Of a stretch of 64,000 bases of DNA, positions 34,124 through 46,600 are shown piece after piece. Numbering within the stretch: the first letter of the stretch is position 1; the number at the start of each line of letters is the position of its first letter. The stretch is from the NCBI RefSeq assembly GCF_035582795.1, contig NC_134373.1, positions 11,271,501 to 11,335,500 of the forward strand. The letters run 5' to 3'. Origin of the DNA: Mycteria americana (lineage: Eukaryota; Chordata; Aves; Ciconiiformes; Ciconiidae). Made by a program: the position numbers and the translations under genes. The notes under the pieces are model-generated. The model did no database searches, was not told the DNA's origin, and saw nothing but the letters and a program-made list of their open reading frames with translations.

Positions 34124-37100
34124 ATTATCCTCCCAGCCTCCATATTTTTGGTGTCCTTTAATGAAGAACAAGGAAAAAGCAAGTCTCCACCATATTCTTG
34201 GCCGGACCTGTAAAGCTGACAAGATAAAAACAGCAAAACTCTTGCGTTAGTAAAGGAAGCTATTAATCTACCAGGATACAGGATTCATCAAATCCATGAG
34301 CTGAATATCAAGGTGAAAGAAAGTAAGATGGAGGACCAGATACTCTGAAATGTAGTATTGCTATTGATTCGTGTTGTTGGAAATACCCACACCAAATGGT
34401 GCAAAGGTAGTGGAGATGGTGAACAGCTAGGTATTAGTAAGGTATAGCCTCTTCATGTTTTAGAAGTGATAGCATAGAGGCAAAGACCAGGAACTCAACT
34501 GGAAGTAATGTATTGGCTATATTTTTCTCTGTAGGTAAATCAATAAACAACTGGATTTTTCCTAATAAACTCTCCAAATGTAATCCTACCGCTCTGCATA
34601 ACGACACTGTGCATAGTAACAGTAAGACTCAAGAGGGTCAACGTGCCTTGTGTAGATTTCAAGCCTCCAGTTATGATTTGTGTTGCTCAAAGAACATGGC
34701 TTCTTATGTAGCCTGTCTAATCAAGAGATTACAGAAACTCTCACCTCTATTGTTTAGGAAGTAAACTTTCAGCTGCAGAAATGAAAACAGGATGTAAACT
34801 AGCAGACATTCTGCAGCACAAAATGTGCTTACAGTAAAGATCCCCCGTGGGACTGTGCACAGCTTGGGGCTAGAGGGAAGCTTGATAGATGGAGCAGCTA
34901 GTTTCCCTTTCTCTTGCCAGTTTCTCTGTAGGGGGGCAAAGCTTTGAGTGGTTATATACCATATCAGATGCAGTGGGGAGGGAAGGAGATGTGGAAGAGA
35001 TGTTTATTGTAAAAACTGAATGTAGCTACGTTTGTTAATCTCTAGTAGTACACTATCTCTATGTGCTGTATTCAAATATTTATTAACATTATGACTGAGC
35101 CACAGATGTTCAGTTTAAAATTGGTGTAAGGAAATTAGGGGTTGGAGTCAAAAAGCTTCCAATTCACAAGTTTCAGGAAAATAAATAAGGGATAGTGGAG
35201 AATGAAGACAAAATTAGGCCAGTACAAAAGAGAGTGCAGAAATCTCAGCACACAAGCAACACTCCAGGAATCTCATGCAGAGTAGGAAATTACCTTAAAG
35301 CTCTTGGGGCTCTCTCTGCTCCAGTGAAGTCATGGAAATTGATATGGGAGAAGTGTTTGACTTCCTTGACCTACAGGTGGTTTGAGCCTTGCTACTGCTT
35401 CAGCTAGTGGTGGTCTAGTGACATGAAGCTTGCAGAAGATGTAGTAACATAGTCACGGTTCAGAGAGAGAAAACAGACTTCTGTAACAGAAAGATAATCA
35501 AGTTCTTAAGGGGTGGCAGTTGATGGTCAAGTAAAGGACAGGGAGCAAAACACAAGACAGGTAAAGGAGAGAGCACACTTATAAGTGTCCTGATGAAGGG
35601 AAAGGCAGCACTCTAGGTTGACATTAGAGAATCTAAATGAGTAAACACACCAGTGAAAGAAATCTTATCGGTGCCCAACTGAAGAAGCAAAAGCTTTAAT
35701 CAGAGCCTGCAACAACTACAAAAAATGGAGTGGTCAGAAGAGAAGGGTTGGCATACGTGAAATCTTGAATCATTCCCTCATTTTCCACCCTCCTCAGTCA
35801 GATAGCTTTTCTTCTGTTTTTGCTTGCCCTCTCTCCCCTTCCCAGTGAAATTCCTCTATGGTCACAAATGATTAGTCAAGTTTCCTTAGTATCGGTTCTC
35901 TCATGATCTGATCTTTTAATCTTGCAGCTGAGACATATTAACATGGTGGGATCTCAAACATGTTTAAAAAAAAACCAAAACAACAATGCACAGGCAGACT
36001 GTCTTATCTCACATTAGTTCTGCTTGGTCCAAACCAGAATATTCAGCACTAGATAGCGGCCTGATCTGAACACTGGTGTGTTCAATTTGCTTTTGATTCA
36101 GTCTCAATGTAACTGACAGTAGAACCAGCTCCTCTCTTGCATTTTTATATCATTAGCATCTAGACAAGCTAGCTGAGATCAGACCCCTGTTTTTCTAAAT
36201 ACTATGCCCTGCACAAAGCAAGACTGTAAAACCTTTGGAATACTAAGATTAAGGATAATCAACCCTTAAATAACAGTCTCTTGGGGAGTAGGCTGCTAGT
36301 TGAAAATCTGAAATAAGTGAAAGCTAGGCTTTGTTCACAGAATGGCTGAACTGTGGTTTCAGCACACAAAACAATTACAATATTTTACAAATAACTGCCT
36401 GCCAAATTAATGACAGTAATAATCTACCTGGGTACTCTTTATCTTTATCTGTCCCCATAGTGAGGTAATGCAGCTTGGACAGAGCTTGCATGAAAAAATA
36501 TACTGTGTCTTTGGAAGCAATCTGCTTCAATGTAGAAACACTGATAGTACCAAGGAAGCTGAACAGATAACAAATCATTTTATTGCCTCTTCAATATAAA
36601 ACTCAAAAGAGAGCAGAGAGTCTTAGAGCATCAGGGGAATAAATTCTGGTGGTCTTTTGACTAAAACACAAGACAAATATTGTGGCAGCACCCTCAAGAG
36701 CGAGTTCTGAACCTTCTGGAGTTATGGTATGAATTTCAGGATCAGAAGATGTGTACAGTGAAAACTGAAAGTCATCTTTTAAGCTGAAAACTCTTAACTA
36801 AGTGGAGTTCATTTCACTGCTTCTCTCTCTGGTGAACAAGAAACATACCGTTTTACACTCCATGTGACAAATCTGGGGCCTTTAAATGAATGGAGCGTGC
36901 CAGGGACTGGGTAGTGAAAATCCAACATGCTTAGCTGGGAAACAGATGGGTAAAAACTTGAGTCCGTATCCTTTGAAGACTTCTACGTATGCTTATTTTA
37001 TGCACATAAATCGTCTTTTTTTAATTGTTTCACTGGAGTACCTCGTATGTAAAGCTAAGTCTATGTGTGCAAGTAAAATGCCTTCTGCTGATCCTGCAGG

Positions 37101-39660
37101 GACTGACTGCCTCTGTTGTAGAGCAGAACTTCTTGCAAGCCTCTATTGCTGCGTTTGATCCTCTGTGTGTATGTGCATTGTTATGCGACAGTGTTGCGTC
37201 CCTGTAAGCATTCCAAAGCATTAACCCATTTCTGAGAACGCCTTATTACTGACCTAACGGTAAGCATGCAGAAATGTGGAGAAATGAGCTGCTGATCTAC
37301 AGGTCAAAAGATTTAATAAACAGGAATTTTCACAGTCAAGTTGTAATAAATATTGTGGGCCTTCAGTAACAGCAGATTGATCTTACTCAGGTGTGAAGCC
37401 GAACTGTAGCATATTTTATCAGTATCATGAGCTATTATCAGCAGTAATTCTTGCTAGAGTTGCACTGAAAAAGGTGAATAAACTTTAGTAATTGGGCCTT
37501 TACTTGAAATGTAAACATATGATTTAACAGATTGCTGGAACAGATTATATATTAAAATTAAACTGAATTGTGTTACTTCTTTAGAACATTAACCGAGGTT
37601 AACAAATGCTGTATGAAGAAAAAGAAATTCCCCAGAATTCCACTGTCAGCAGTTTAAAATGCATTCATCACTAATTGTATGTGACAAGCGTACAAACAAC
37701 TAACCCCAGTTGGAAGAGATCTAGAAGACGGGTTCTTGATTGTGTTGGTGGGTATCTAACATGGTTTTTAAACTGAATTCTGAGCCCATCTCCCTGGTGT
37801 TGCCATGCTATTATAAAAGTAAGGGCAATTACTATATCAAACTTACACATCATTTGTCATCCTCTAGATGGATGGATCCTCTAAAATTCTCTAAAAGAAT
37901 TTTAGCAAGTGATGTGTTAGTTTATGACTTCAGGATGAACAAGGTATGAACTGGGAAAGAAATAAATTTAAAAGTACCTTCTAGCTTTTTTATTCCAAAG
38001 GACTTAAAGCAAGGAAACAACAACAACAACAACAACAAAACAGGTATTACATAGTGTTTCGTCATTTAATCATGTCTAGTTCTAATAGCCGTTACCATTC
38101 CTTCAGCCTTTCTGTCCATATTTCTAGCTGTGCCGGTCATTAATTAAGCCAAACATGCTGGCTGTATTTAGAACCTCTGTAGAAATAATTCAGCCCTTAA
38201 TAGAGATTCTTAATCATACCTTCATTCTTGAAACCAGTCTGTCTGCTGGAAATGGCATTGGTAACCAGACCTTGCTTTTCCTTTTTGTTCTTTTCTCTTT
38301 TTTTTATCTATTATATGTAAATAGTTTTGGTTTGTTTTTTGAGTAGTGATACTTTATGGATAGGGGTTGAAAAGTAGAAGTAATTTTAAATGTCGGGCAG
38401 AAAAATTTAATTCAAAGAACTGAATTTGCAAACTTAAATAGTGCTGGATCGGAGGGATTGTTTGGGTTTTGTGTGCTTTTTTTTGTTGTTGTTGTATGTA
38501 TTAAAATGCCCCATAATGTTTGGTTTATTTTTCTATTTCACAGGTAGTGTTTTACTGAGAAAACTTAAGAGATCCAGTAGCTTACACAAGCATTATGCCC
38601 AACTGTATTTAGAATTGCTTGCATCTGTACAACAAAGTGGGAAACTCAAAGGGCCTAGTTTCTAAATTAACTACCTGAGTCATGTGATCTAGCAAAGCTT
38701 CCAAAGAATGAAAAGTATGTTTAATCTGGTAATGACTTGTTTGATCTCTTACTACCAAAACAACATAATCAGTGGTGACTTCTCAAGTCTTTCTCTCTCA
38801 AATCCACTTAACTTTATTCTCAATAACCTGGAAAAATTCTCCCTTATACTTCTAAAGCAAAAATTTAAGGCTGAGATATTTTTCAGAGTCCAGTGAAGCC
38901 CAGCTGCCCAATGCCTACTGAATTCTAGTAGAAACAAAATGGACTTTCACAAGAGGCTCAGCCCAACGTGTTGTTTTCCAGCTGTTTCATTTTAAGACAC
39001 ATTTGACTTTACTGTGGCTGTAACTGCCATGACAGAAAGCTCTGATGTTTAAAATAGATCTCAATGATCTAGTTGTTCTCAGTGTTGCATCTTCCTGCCA
39101 CCTTGATGTTCCTCTTTTGCCCCATGCCCCCCTCAGCTGCAACCTCTGGAAAAGAGCCAGAAGGACATACGCAAAGGACTGGCACCTCCAGCCTATGGCC
39201 CCTCTCCGTGCAAGTGAGCATAATTCAGCTCTTCTCAAACTATAGTGAACTTGGCAGGCAGCAGTTGTACAGGCACACACTTCTTCTCATGCTATACCAT
39301 ACTTCTATCTAGGCCTGCTGAGGTTTGGGGTTTTTTTTGGTTTGGGGTGGGGGTTTTTTTGCTGTATGAGAAACTTGCAGCCAGGGGGTGAGTTATGATT
39401 GGTACTGCAGTGTGCACTGCAGAGAATGGATAGCCATGGTTAGTTGGTGTTGAACACCTCATTCGTGTCATTAATTCACTAAAGAATTGGGGAGGGGGGG
39501 GAGGTTTCCTTTGTACTCTTTATCCAGCCTCTGTTTCAGAAGTTACTGTATATTGTAACTGCTAGTGGCTGTGGTGTTGGTGCCTTCTACATCATAACTT
39601 ACTCTGCCAGTGAGGGGATCTCATTCTTAGTTATTCTATGGTGGAGTTTTCTGGGGTTTG
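34124..39660. other. Non-coding AT-rich sequence
   Basis: No supported gene. The segment contains a short inverted repeat TTAACC-GA-GGTTAA at 37589-37602, a (CAA)n run at about 38016-38038 and G/T-rich tracts (39324-39362; G-run 39489-39505). Open frames are below 100 codons and unremarkable. Confidence 0.55.
38016..38038. repeat. (CAA)n microsatellite
   Basis: About seven copies of CAA in a row. It is a simple repeat and probably length-variable. Confidence 0.85.
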
Positions 39661-39666
39661 GTTTTC

Positions 39667-39692
39667 TTTTTTTTTTTTTTTTTTTTTTTTTT
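39667..39692. repeat. Poly(T) run of 26
   Basis: An uninterrupted run of 26 T. No retroposed gene body or CR1-like sequence adjoins it, and CR1 does not leave poly(A). It is a simple homopolymer of unknown origin. Confidence 0.9.
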
Positions 39693-42600
39693 CCTTAGTG
39701 CTGCTGGCTTGCTCTCAGTTTCATTTATGACCTGTAATTAGCTGTATATTTTCAGTAGCTTTATATTGACCTATGGTTAGCTTGGACTCTTTTAGCATCA
39801 TAAGTCAAAGTATTCCATCCTTTTCTCTCTGACTAGTTTCTCCCAAATTAGTTCATATACATGTCATTTGATAATTATATATAATATATATTGTGTAAAG
39901 CTGGCAATATAGCCACTCACAGTTTCTTCTAGATTCTTCATTGAAAATAGATTATTCTTTGTAGTTTTGGGGTTGTGGTTTGGAGGTTTTGAGTTGGTTT
40001 AGAGTTGGTTTTTTGTTTGTTTTGGTTTGGGTTTTTTTAATGATCCTGCTAATCAGTTGTTGTTAAATCCAGATGATGCTGGCACGTGTGACAACCTTTG
40101 AATGTTAGTGAAGCTATTTCTGTGTTCTTACTTTACTTCCTTTCAGTTCCACATCACTAAAAGCTTATAGCTTTCCCCCTTATGATCAAAAGAATGTAAA
40201 AACTTTTAAACTCTTTCCTGCTATGGGTCCTGCTGAGGTCTGAAATATGATATGCTGCCATCATAATAGTAAAGGGTTTTTTTATTTGGTGAAATGAAAG
40301 GGTGGTATTCCACACCACTTCAACCCTCTCCCACACACACACTCTTAGTTTCCATTTCATACTCCAGTAAAGGCCAATATGAATCTGAAACATGATTTGT
40401 TGTCAAATAATAATAATAAAAAAGACTCTAAGTTCCCATTCTTTCCCATCTACACTATCATACAGCCCCATTTTAGTTCCTTGTACACCCTCCTTACATG
40501 CAGCTGTTAAAATATTTGTTATGAAGATTTTTCTGTCTTCATTCAGGAATTTAAGTAGTGCTTAAACTCCAGCTCTCTGTAGAAATATTGGTAATGCCAC
40601 AGGTGTTTCTTCATAAAAATAATATAGCAAGAGATCCCTTAGAATAGCACATTCCTGGTGGAAATAAGGTGATAGAGCAATCATTTTTTTCATATAGCTC
40701 TTTGTGAATAGTAATAACAACTACAGCTAGACTGCAGCAACCAACATTAGGATGTTGCCCTAGATAGAGTTGGCTTCTCTTCTACAACAGATCCTTCAGT
40801 GGCTCAGAAAATGTAGCAAGGAGTGGTGGGAGCAATACTTTTCCTACCTGTTTGACTGCATGAGATAAACTTACATTTTACTCCTTTCCTGCACACAGTG
40901 ACCTCATCTGCAAAACGATAAGGAGAGAGGAGGAGGAGAATTGTCTTCATTATCCACATGTCCTTCCTTCATCAGTACTGCCCTACCATGCTGTAACCTC
41001 TGTCCTCCCTTGCATCTGTTCTCAACTGATAGGATCATTACCATTTGTAATAAAGTTCAATAATCATTGATGTAGACAGTGAACATAATATCTCTGTATC
41101 TTCAGATCTGTAGCTTGATCAACCTCACAGGTGACTTCCCATATGGTAAATGGTGCCCAGTTCTATGGAGAGCACTTGTCTTCAACCCATCATTTGGGGC
41201 AACTGTTTTGAATGGTAAAGCTTCCTGTATCAAAAGAAATCAAATGAATGTCTGTGCATGTTTGTGTGTGGCTATCACTTGCTTGTTTGCTGTTTTGAAA
41301 ACACATATGTATGCTGTATTACGTCAGTTTTTATGTTTAAATGTATTACATAAAATTCTCAGTTATGGTCATCAGCTGCAGAGCTCTGATCCATAGCTAA
41401 GATTAATGCACCTCATAGCTGAACAGTTGCTTAGATTTTGTTTGGGCCCATCTCAAATAGGTCCATGCTAATAGCAATTTTCTGCCTTTTTTTCTGCTGC
41501 CACTCCCCCAAAGCATTTACAACACTTGCTTACCTTGGGGCATAGGAGGGAAGCAGTCTTTCCAGCCAAACTGCTGTGTTAGCCTTTAATCAGTGTTCAG
41601 GAGGAGCCAAAGTTAAAACTTTTACTTTTTTCCTAGATTGATGACTTCCTGGCTTTTCTTCATTCTTTGTTTCTTCCTTATAATCCCAAACCTGTGCTTT
41701 TGGATCCACTGAGCACTAAAGGCACATGGAGCTTTGGAGGCTCATGCAGCAAAGACTGTTTATCTTTTCAACTCAGGAGTTACAGAGAACAGCAAAGGTT
41801 AACCAGGAGCCCAGCTGTTGGACTAGACTGCTTTTATCAAAATGTTTCTAGTCTATTTGTAGTGGAGAAAGTCTAAAACATAAATTGATCAATAGATTTA
41901 AAAGCCTGACGGATTCTCTTTCTTTGAAGCTTTTTCCAAAACTGCCTTTCCCAAAAGCACAGCGTAACTTTGGAAACTGCAGACATGCTCCCTTCAAGCT
42001 TGCTAGAGCTCCATCCAGTCTGCAGCAGAGCTAGTACTTGTGCTGTTTCTTTCTTTCTATTTTGGACATGGTAGAAGGAGATTGAGAGCCTAAAGAAGGG
42101 GCATCTCTGTAGAGTTGTCAGCAAAAATTCCTGTGCTCCGACAGGGCTCTTCCACTACCTCTGAAACTGCCTCTGTGAGCATGACACTGCTTTAGCTCCA
42201 GCTGTCTCTCAGTAGCATGACAGGCATGACCTTTCCATTGACAGGCATTCAGGCTTAATATAAGAAAGGACATATTCCATAAAATAAAGATGATAGTCAT
42301 AAACTTGGGGAAACGGGTGGGGAGGGGGGGGTGTTCTAAATGAAGGGAAGAAAATGTCTTCTCCACTGGAAGATATTTTCAATTTTACCAGGAATCACCT
42401 CTCTCTTCCTAATCATTAACCAGACTATCCACAACTCAAATCCATTGCCTGAACCGTCCTCTCTGTCGCCTGCATCCAGAGACAACCAAAAGCAATGAGT
42501 AGCAGCTACTAATTCCAGTCCTACAAAGCCACATTTTCCCAGCTACGCTGCCTTCAGGATCTTTGCACTATGTTCCAGTATATAATGTAGACGAGTCCTC

Positions 42601-43520
42601 AAATCATCACACTGCCTCATCTTAAACAGGAGGCTTTTCCTGATTTAGGATCACTGATTGCTTTGTCCTGAATCTCTCTTTCATAGACTGGTCCCTTTTC
42701 CTAACTCAGAAGTTGGAAATGTCAAGAGTATATTCTTGAAGAGAAAGACAAGAAAAAGTAACATAAAATGCCACCAAATCTAGTGGCCTCTGTAAACTTC
42801 TTTTGAACATACACAGTTTGCAGTGACTGCTTTTTAATTCAGGTGGTTAAAGAGCCTGCAAACAAATATGTAACGCTTAAACTCTGTGTGCGTGTATATA
42901 TATTATGGGTGTTTATTTTAAGGATGGAAGAGAGCCTAGAAAATTCTTAAACTATACAAGCTTTTTAACTAGACTTCACAAAGTACCTTCCCTTTGGCCT
43001 TGGGCCCAGTGTAACCGTATTTGATCTCTTGGCATGAAACTGTGTCTCTGATGGTTTAATTCTTCTGTGAATGACTAACACTTCTCCAGAAACTTTACTG
43101 AAGCACAGAAAAATGGATGACCTTCAAACAAATCATTTTTCAATACCTGAGAACCTGGCTGGGAACTGTACCGGAAGTGTGCAGAGCTGGGCATTGTACC
43201 TGGAGCACTGTTGCTTCCTTTTATCTTGCACCTCACGTCGTCCTTAGGCCCTCTCTGATCGGTGTCACGGCAGCAAAGTATCTCCAGCTTATTCTTTGTG
43301 AGAACAAAGGGCTTCAGAACCGGGTTGCAAACCAGGTTACTTCTTGCAGCCTTTCAAAGTGGTTCACCAGGTGGTAGTTTTCTTGCCAAAAGGGAGGCTA
43401 AGCTCAGCTCCTGCATTCCTGTTGACTTCCAGACTCACCAGGAACTGGATGATGCTGAATGCCCTCTGAGTTCTGAGGAAAGCACAAAGATGCATCCTTG
43501 GTTACCAAACATTTATTATT
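39693..43520. other. Non-coding sequence with G/T-rich tracts
   Basis: No supported gene. A G/T-rich tract covers about 39964-40037. A canonical quadruplex pattern of four G-runs with loops AAAC, T and A lies at 42307-42331. A minus-strand 50-nt segment near 41537-41586 has a donor and two open frames but a weak acceptor, and is not called. Confidence 0.5.
42307..42331 (+). other. G-quadruplex-type motif
   Basis: Four G-runs (GGGG, GGG, GGGG and eight G) are separated by loops of 4, 1 and 1 bases. This satisfies the standard quadruplex pattern. Function is unknown; no promoter is evident next to it. Confidence 0.7.
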
Positions 43521-43648
43521 TATATTATTATTACCCATTATATTATATTATACATTAATATGTATATATGTATAATGTATATATAAATTAATATGTATAT
43601 ATTAATATATATACATATTCTAATAATAATATATTATTATTACCCATT
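43521..43648. repeat. AT-rich inverted repeat bracketed by 19-bp direct repeats
   Basis: Two identical 19-bp copies of TATATTATTATTACCCATT lie at 43521-43539 and 43630-43648. Between them is a 90-bp, almost pure A/T segment with 13-bp perfect inverted arms (43557-43569 and 43607-43619). It could be a local duplication that took in an AT microsatellite, or a small insertion with a duplicated target. No transposon ends are recognisable. Confidence 0.75.
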
Positions 43649-46600
43649 GGTAAAATAGGTAAAAGGCTGTAATGCTTGGGGGGAATGCCAAACAGGAAAA
43701 TGAACGTTTCCACGTTCATGTGAGCTGTTTCCTTGCTCACAAAAGCCTAAATTCCAAATATGCTGTTAGCATGATCTTTTGATGCTGATGTTGCTGCTTT
43801 CCACATAGGAGTAAGCTAGGCTTTGCATTACTGTGGGGAAATACATGTCTGGTCTGGAAAGGGAGGCAAAAGAAATCAACAGTCACACCTACACAATTCA
43901 GAAACTCCATTTCCTCTAAACGGTCAATAACTTTGCATGCTAGCAGCTTTCTCTATCAAAAAATTAACTTTTACAGGAACAGCTACTGACTGTCAATCAC
44001 CTCAAACCAGAGAGCTGCTGGATGAGAGGTAGATATGGCATCCTTCTCTCCTTGAGAATCTGCTGAAGCCCCAGATTTCAGTGTGGTGCTGTTGCTGCTG
44101 CTGGGCATCACAACTCTGCTTGGACTCCACTATATGCAATGAATTACTCTGTTCCCTCCTTTTGATGCTAATTAGCCAAACTCAGATGCAACACTGCTGA
44201 GTGAAGCAGCTCCCGGTATAGACTTTGTGGAGACGACTTTGTCCTCAGACAATAGTCCAGATTTTAATCACATTGTGTAGGTGAGTTAAGGCCACTGTGT
44301 TCCTAATTTAGGTGATTAATATGGGCTACTGTTAGTGACCTTGGTAGGAGACAGCTCTAACAGCTTGGGATCTTACTGAACCTCAGTACTTCTGCTGGTG
44401 GGTGTCCTGGTGAAAAAACACGGAACACTTACAATTTTGGGATCCTTCAACACTAGGCTTCCTGGTTGTGAAATGCAGAGGTATTGCAAAAGGTGCACTT
44501 GATAATAAGGGTATTAACTATCAAATGCATACCCTGCAGCATGGTGTTCTTTCCAATAAAACAGGCGGTAACAAAACCAGATTGCGCTGCACAGGGAGTG
44601 TTCAACAGCCCAAACTGGATTTTGGCAGGAAGAACACCACAAACAGTAACACACCCCCTCTTGGGAAAAAAAAAAAAGTCAGAAAAAGACATTAAATTGT
44701 TAATGACCATATATAATCAGAACTTTGATCTTGATTCCAAGAAAAGGCACCTCAAGCCATTCGTTGATATCTCAAAAGCAGGCACAGGCATTGGTTTAAT
44801 AATGGCACAGACTAAGCTTAACGATGCTGTCTGCTGCTGGTTCTCCCATTTTGCCTAGCCTATGCCTACCTACTTAATCAACAAAATCTAAGAGGCTGTT
44901 TGGGTTTTATTGATAACCAAAGACCCTTATGGTTTTTAAATGCATTCTACAAAACAGATGATAACCCTCTGTTCTTCAAGAAAGGATGTTCCATGGTAGT
45001 AAGAGGCATGGTTAAATTAGAGTGAATACTTGTTCTCAACCCAGCTTGATAGTGTCTTTATTAAATAATGCCTGTCAAACTCGGGTCCCAGAATTCGTAC
45101 TGTGAGTATAAAATCAGCAAATGATAAACAGGAGGCCGTTGTTTTTAGTGAGTGTTTAGCATTCTATAAATAAGCTTGGAAGTACTTGTGTGCACTCGCA
45201 GAAGTTGTATCTAAAAACTGAGACCACATGTAAGAAGCTGCAGAATATGAAACCAAATAAATCTAAATACTTACTAGTATGAACATAGAACTGCTGCCAG
45301 GAGTGAGGAGAGGGGAGGTGGAAACAAGGGTCCCTTGAAAAAATTTGCTCAAACTCCAGGGAAAAAAAAAACAAAAACAAACAGCTTGTCCACAAGCTAG
45401 GATTTCACTGAGGAGAACAATTCTGGTGAAGAATGCAGAATGGCAGAGCAAAGGGATGGAGGGAAGGGGCAGAGAGGCCCATGGCCTTCTGAAAACAGAG
45501 ATCATGATCTAGAAGGGAGCAAGGGCAGACAACCCCTCCCATGTGAGCTACTAACAATAAAAGAGCTGACAGTAGTTTTGTGTGTGTGCACAGCATTTGT
45601 AACACTCCAGTCCTTTTAAATCTACTGCCTTTGAGTGGTGACCTACTGGACACCCAGCAGGGCAGACCGCTGGATCCCCACATATCCAGAGGAAGATGAG
45701 TTTAGTACTAGAGCAACTTTATACTGACCAGCACAGTAAGACAGATCAGTTGTACAGCAATGTGCTATAAATGTGCTGTGCAGCACGTGTGTAGTAAATC
45801 CAGTACATGGTCTAACAGATCTCCAGCAGGCAGATGACTTGCATGTGCACAGTACACCCATCAGGCTTACTGCAACCCATACCCAAGAGGCTCAGTCATG
45901 GAGGACACCATTCAGCCAGACTGAATCAAGTACACAACCTAGTTCAAGTACGTCTAGCCAGAAGTGTTGGTGAAGGCCAAAACGGGAACAAATGTAAAGT
46001 GACACTCACTTCTCAAAGAAAGCTCAGAAGAGAAGAGGGAAGAATGGTGGAAGTAGAAGGAACACTTTGGTTTTATGAAGATGAATAGCTGTCACCAGCT
46101 AAGCCATCCCTGTAGCAAGCATAGAGCTCATGGGAATTGGTGGGAAAAAAAGGCAGGTATTACCATATTCAAAGATCATGATCCTGTTCAAGTTAACAAA
46201 AGCTGAATGGCTCAAACTGCATCTGAAGAGTGGAAGTTCAAATGCCATCATAGCTATATTTAACACCTTTTCCCAGATCATAGAATCACATGATTAAACA
46301 ACTACTACTGGCAATCTAAATCAGTAACTTGCGTAGAAAAGCCATTCAAATTTTTTTTTTTTTAATTCCATGCACACCAAATACATTCCATTTTCTACAG
46401 TCAAATATGCTGTGGGGTTTTGGGTGGGTTTTTTGTATGTGTATTTTGGTGTTTAGGGTTTTTTTTTTTAAAGTCTTTTCTAAGAAAACGTAAGATCAAG
46501 CTCTAGGCACTCCAATCTCCTGTAGTTTTCACCATTCTAAAACTAAGGCAAATTGCTAGTGCTTTTATGAGTTAATTTCCTTCATCCTTCTCTGTTTTGG

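Noticed and set aside
37589..37602. TTAACC-GA-GGTTAA inverted repeat as a transcription-factor site
   Set aside because: Short palindromes are frequent in AT-rich DNA, and no promoter or other supporting sites are nearby.
44484..44858. Open frame of 124 codons
   Set aside because: Includes a lysine run from a simple A-run, has no domain, and open frames overlap on both strands.
46277..46292. ATCATAGAATCACA, similar to a reversed CR1 tip
   Set aside because: Only about 14 bases, with no CR1 body next to it.
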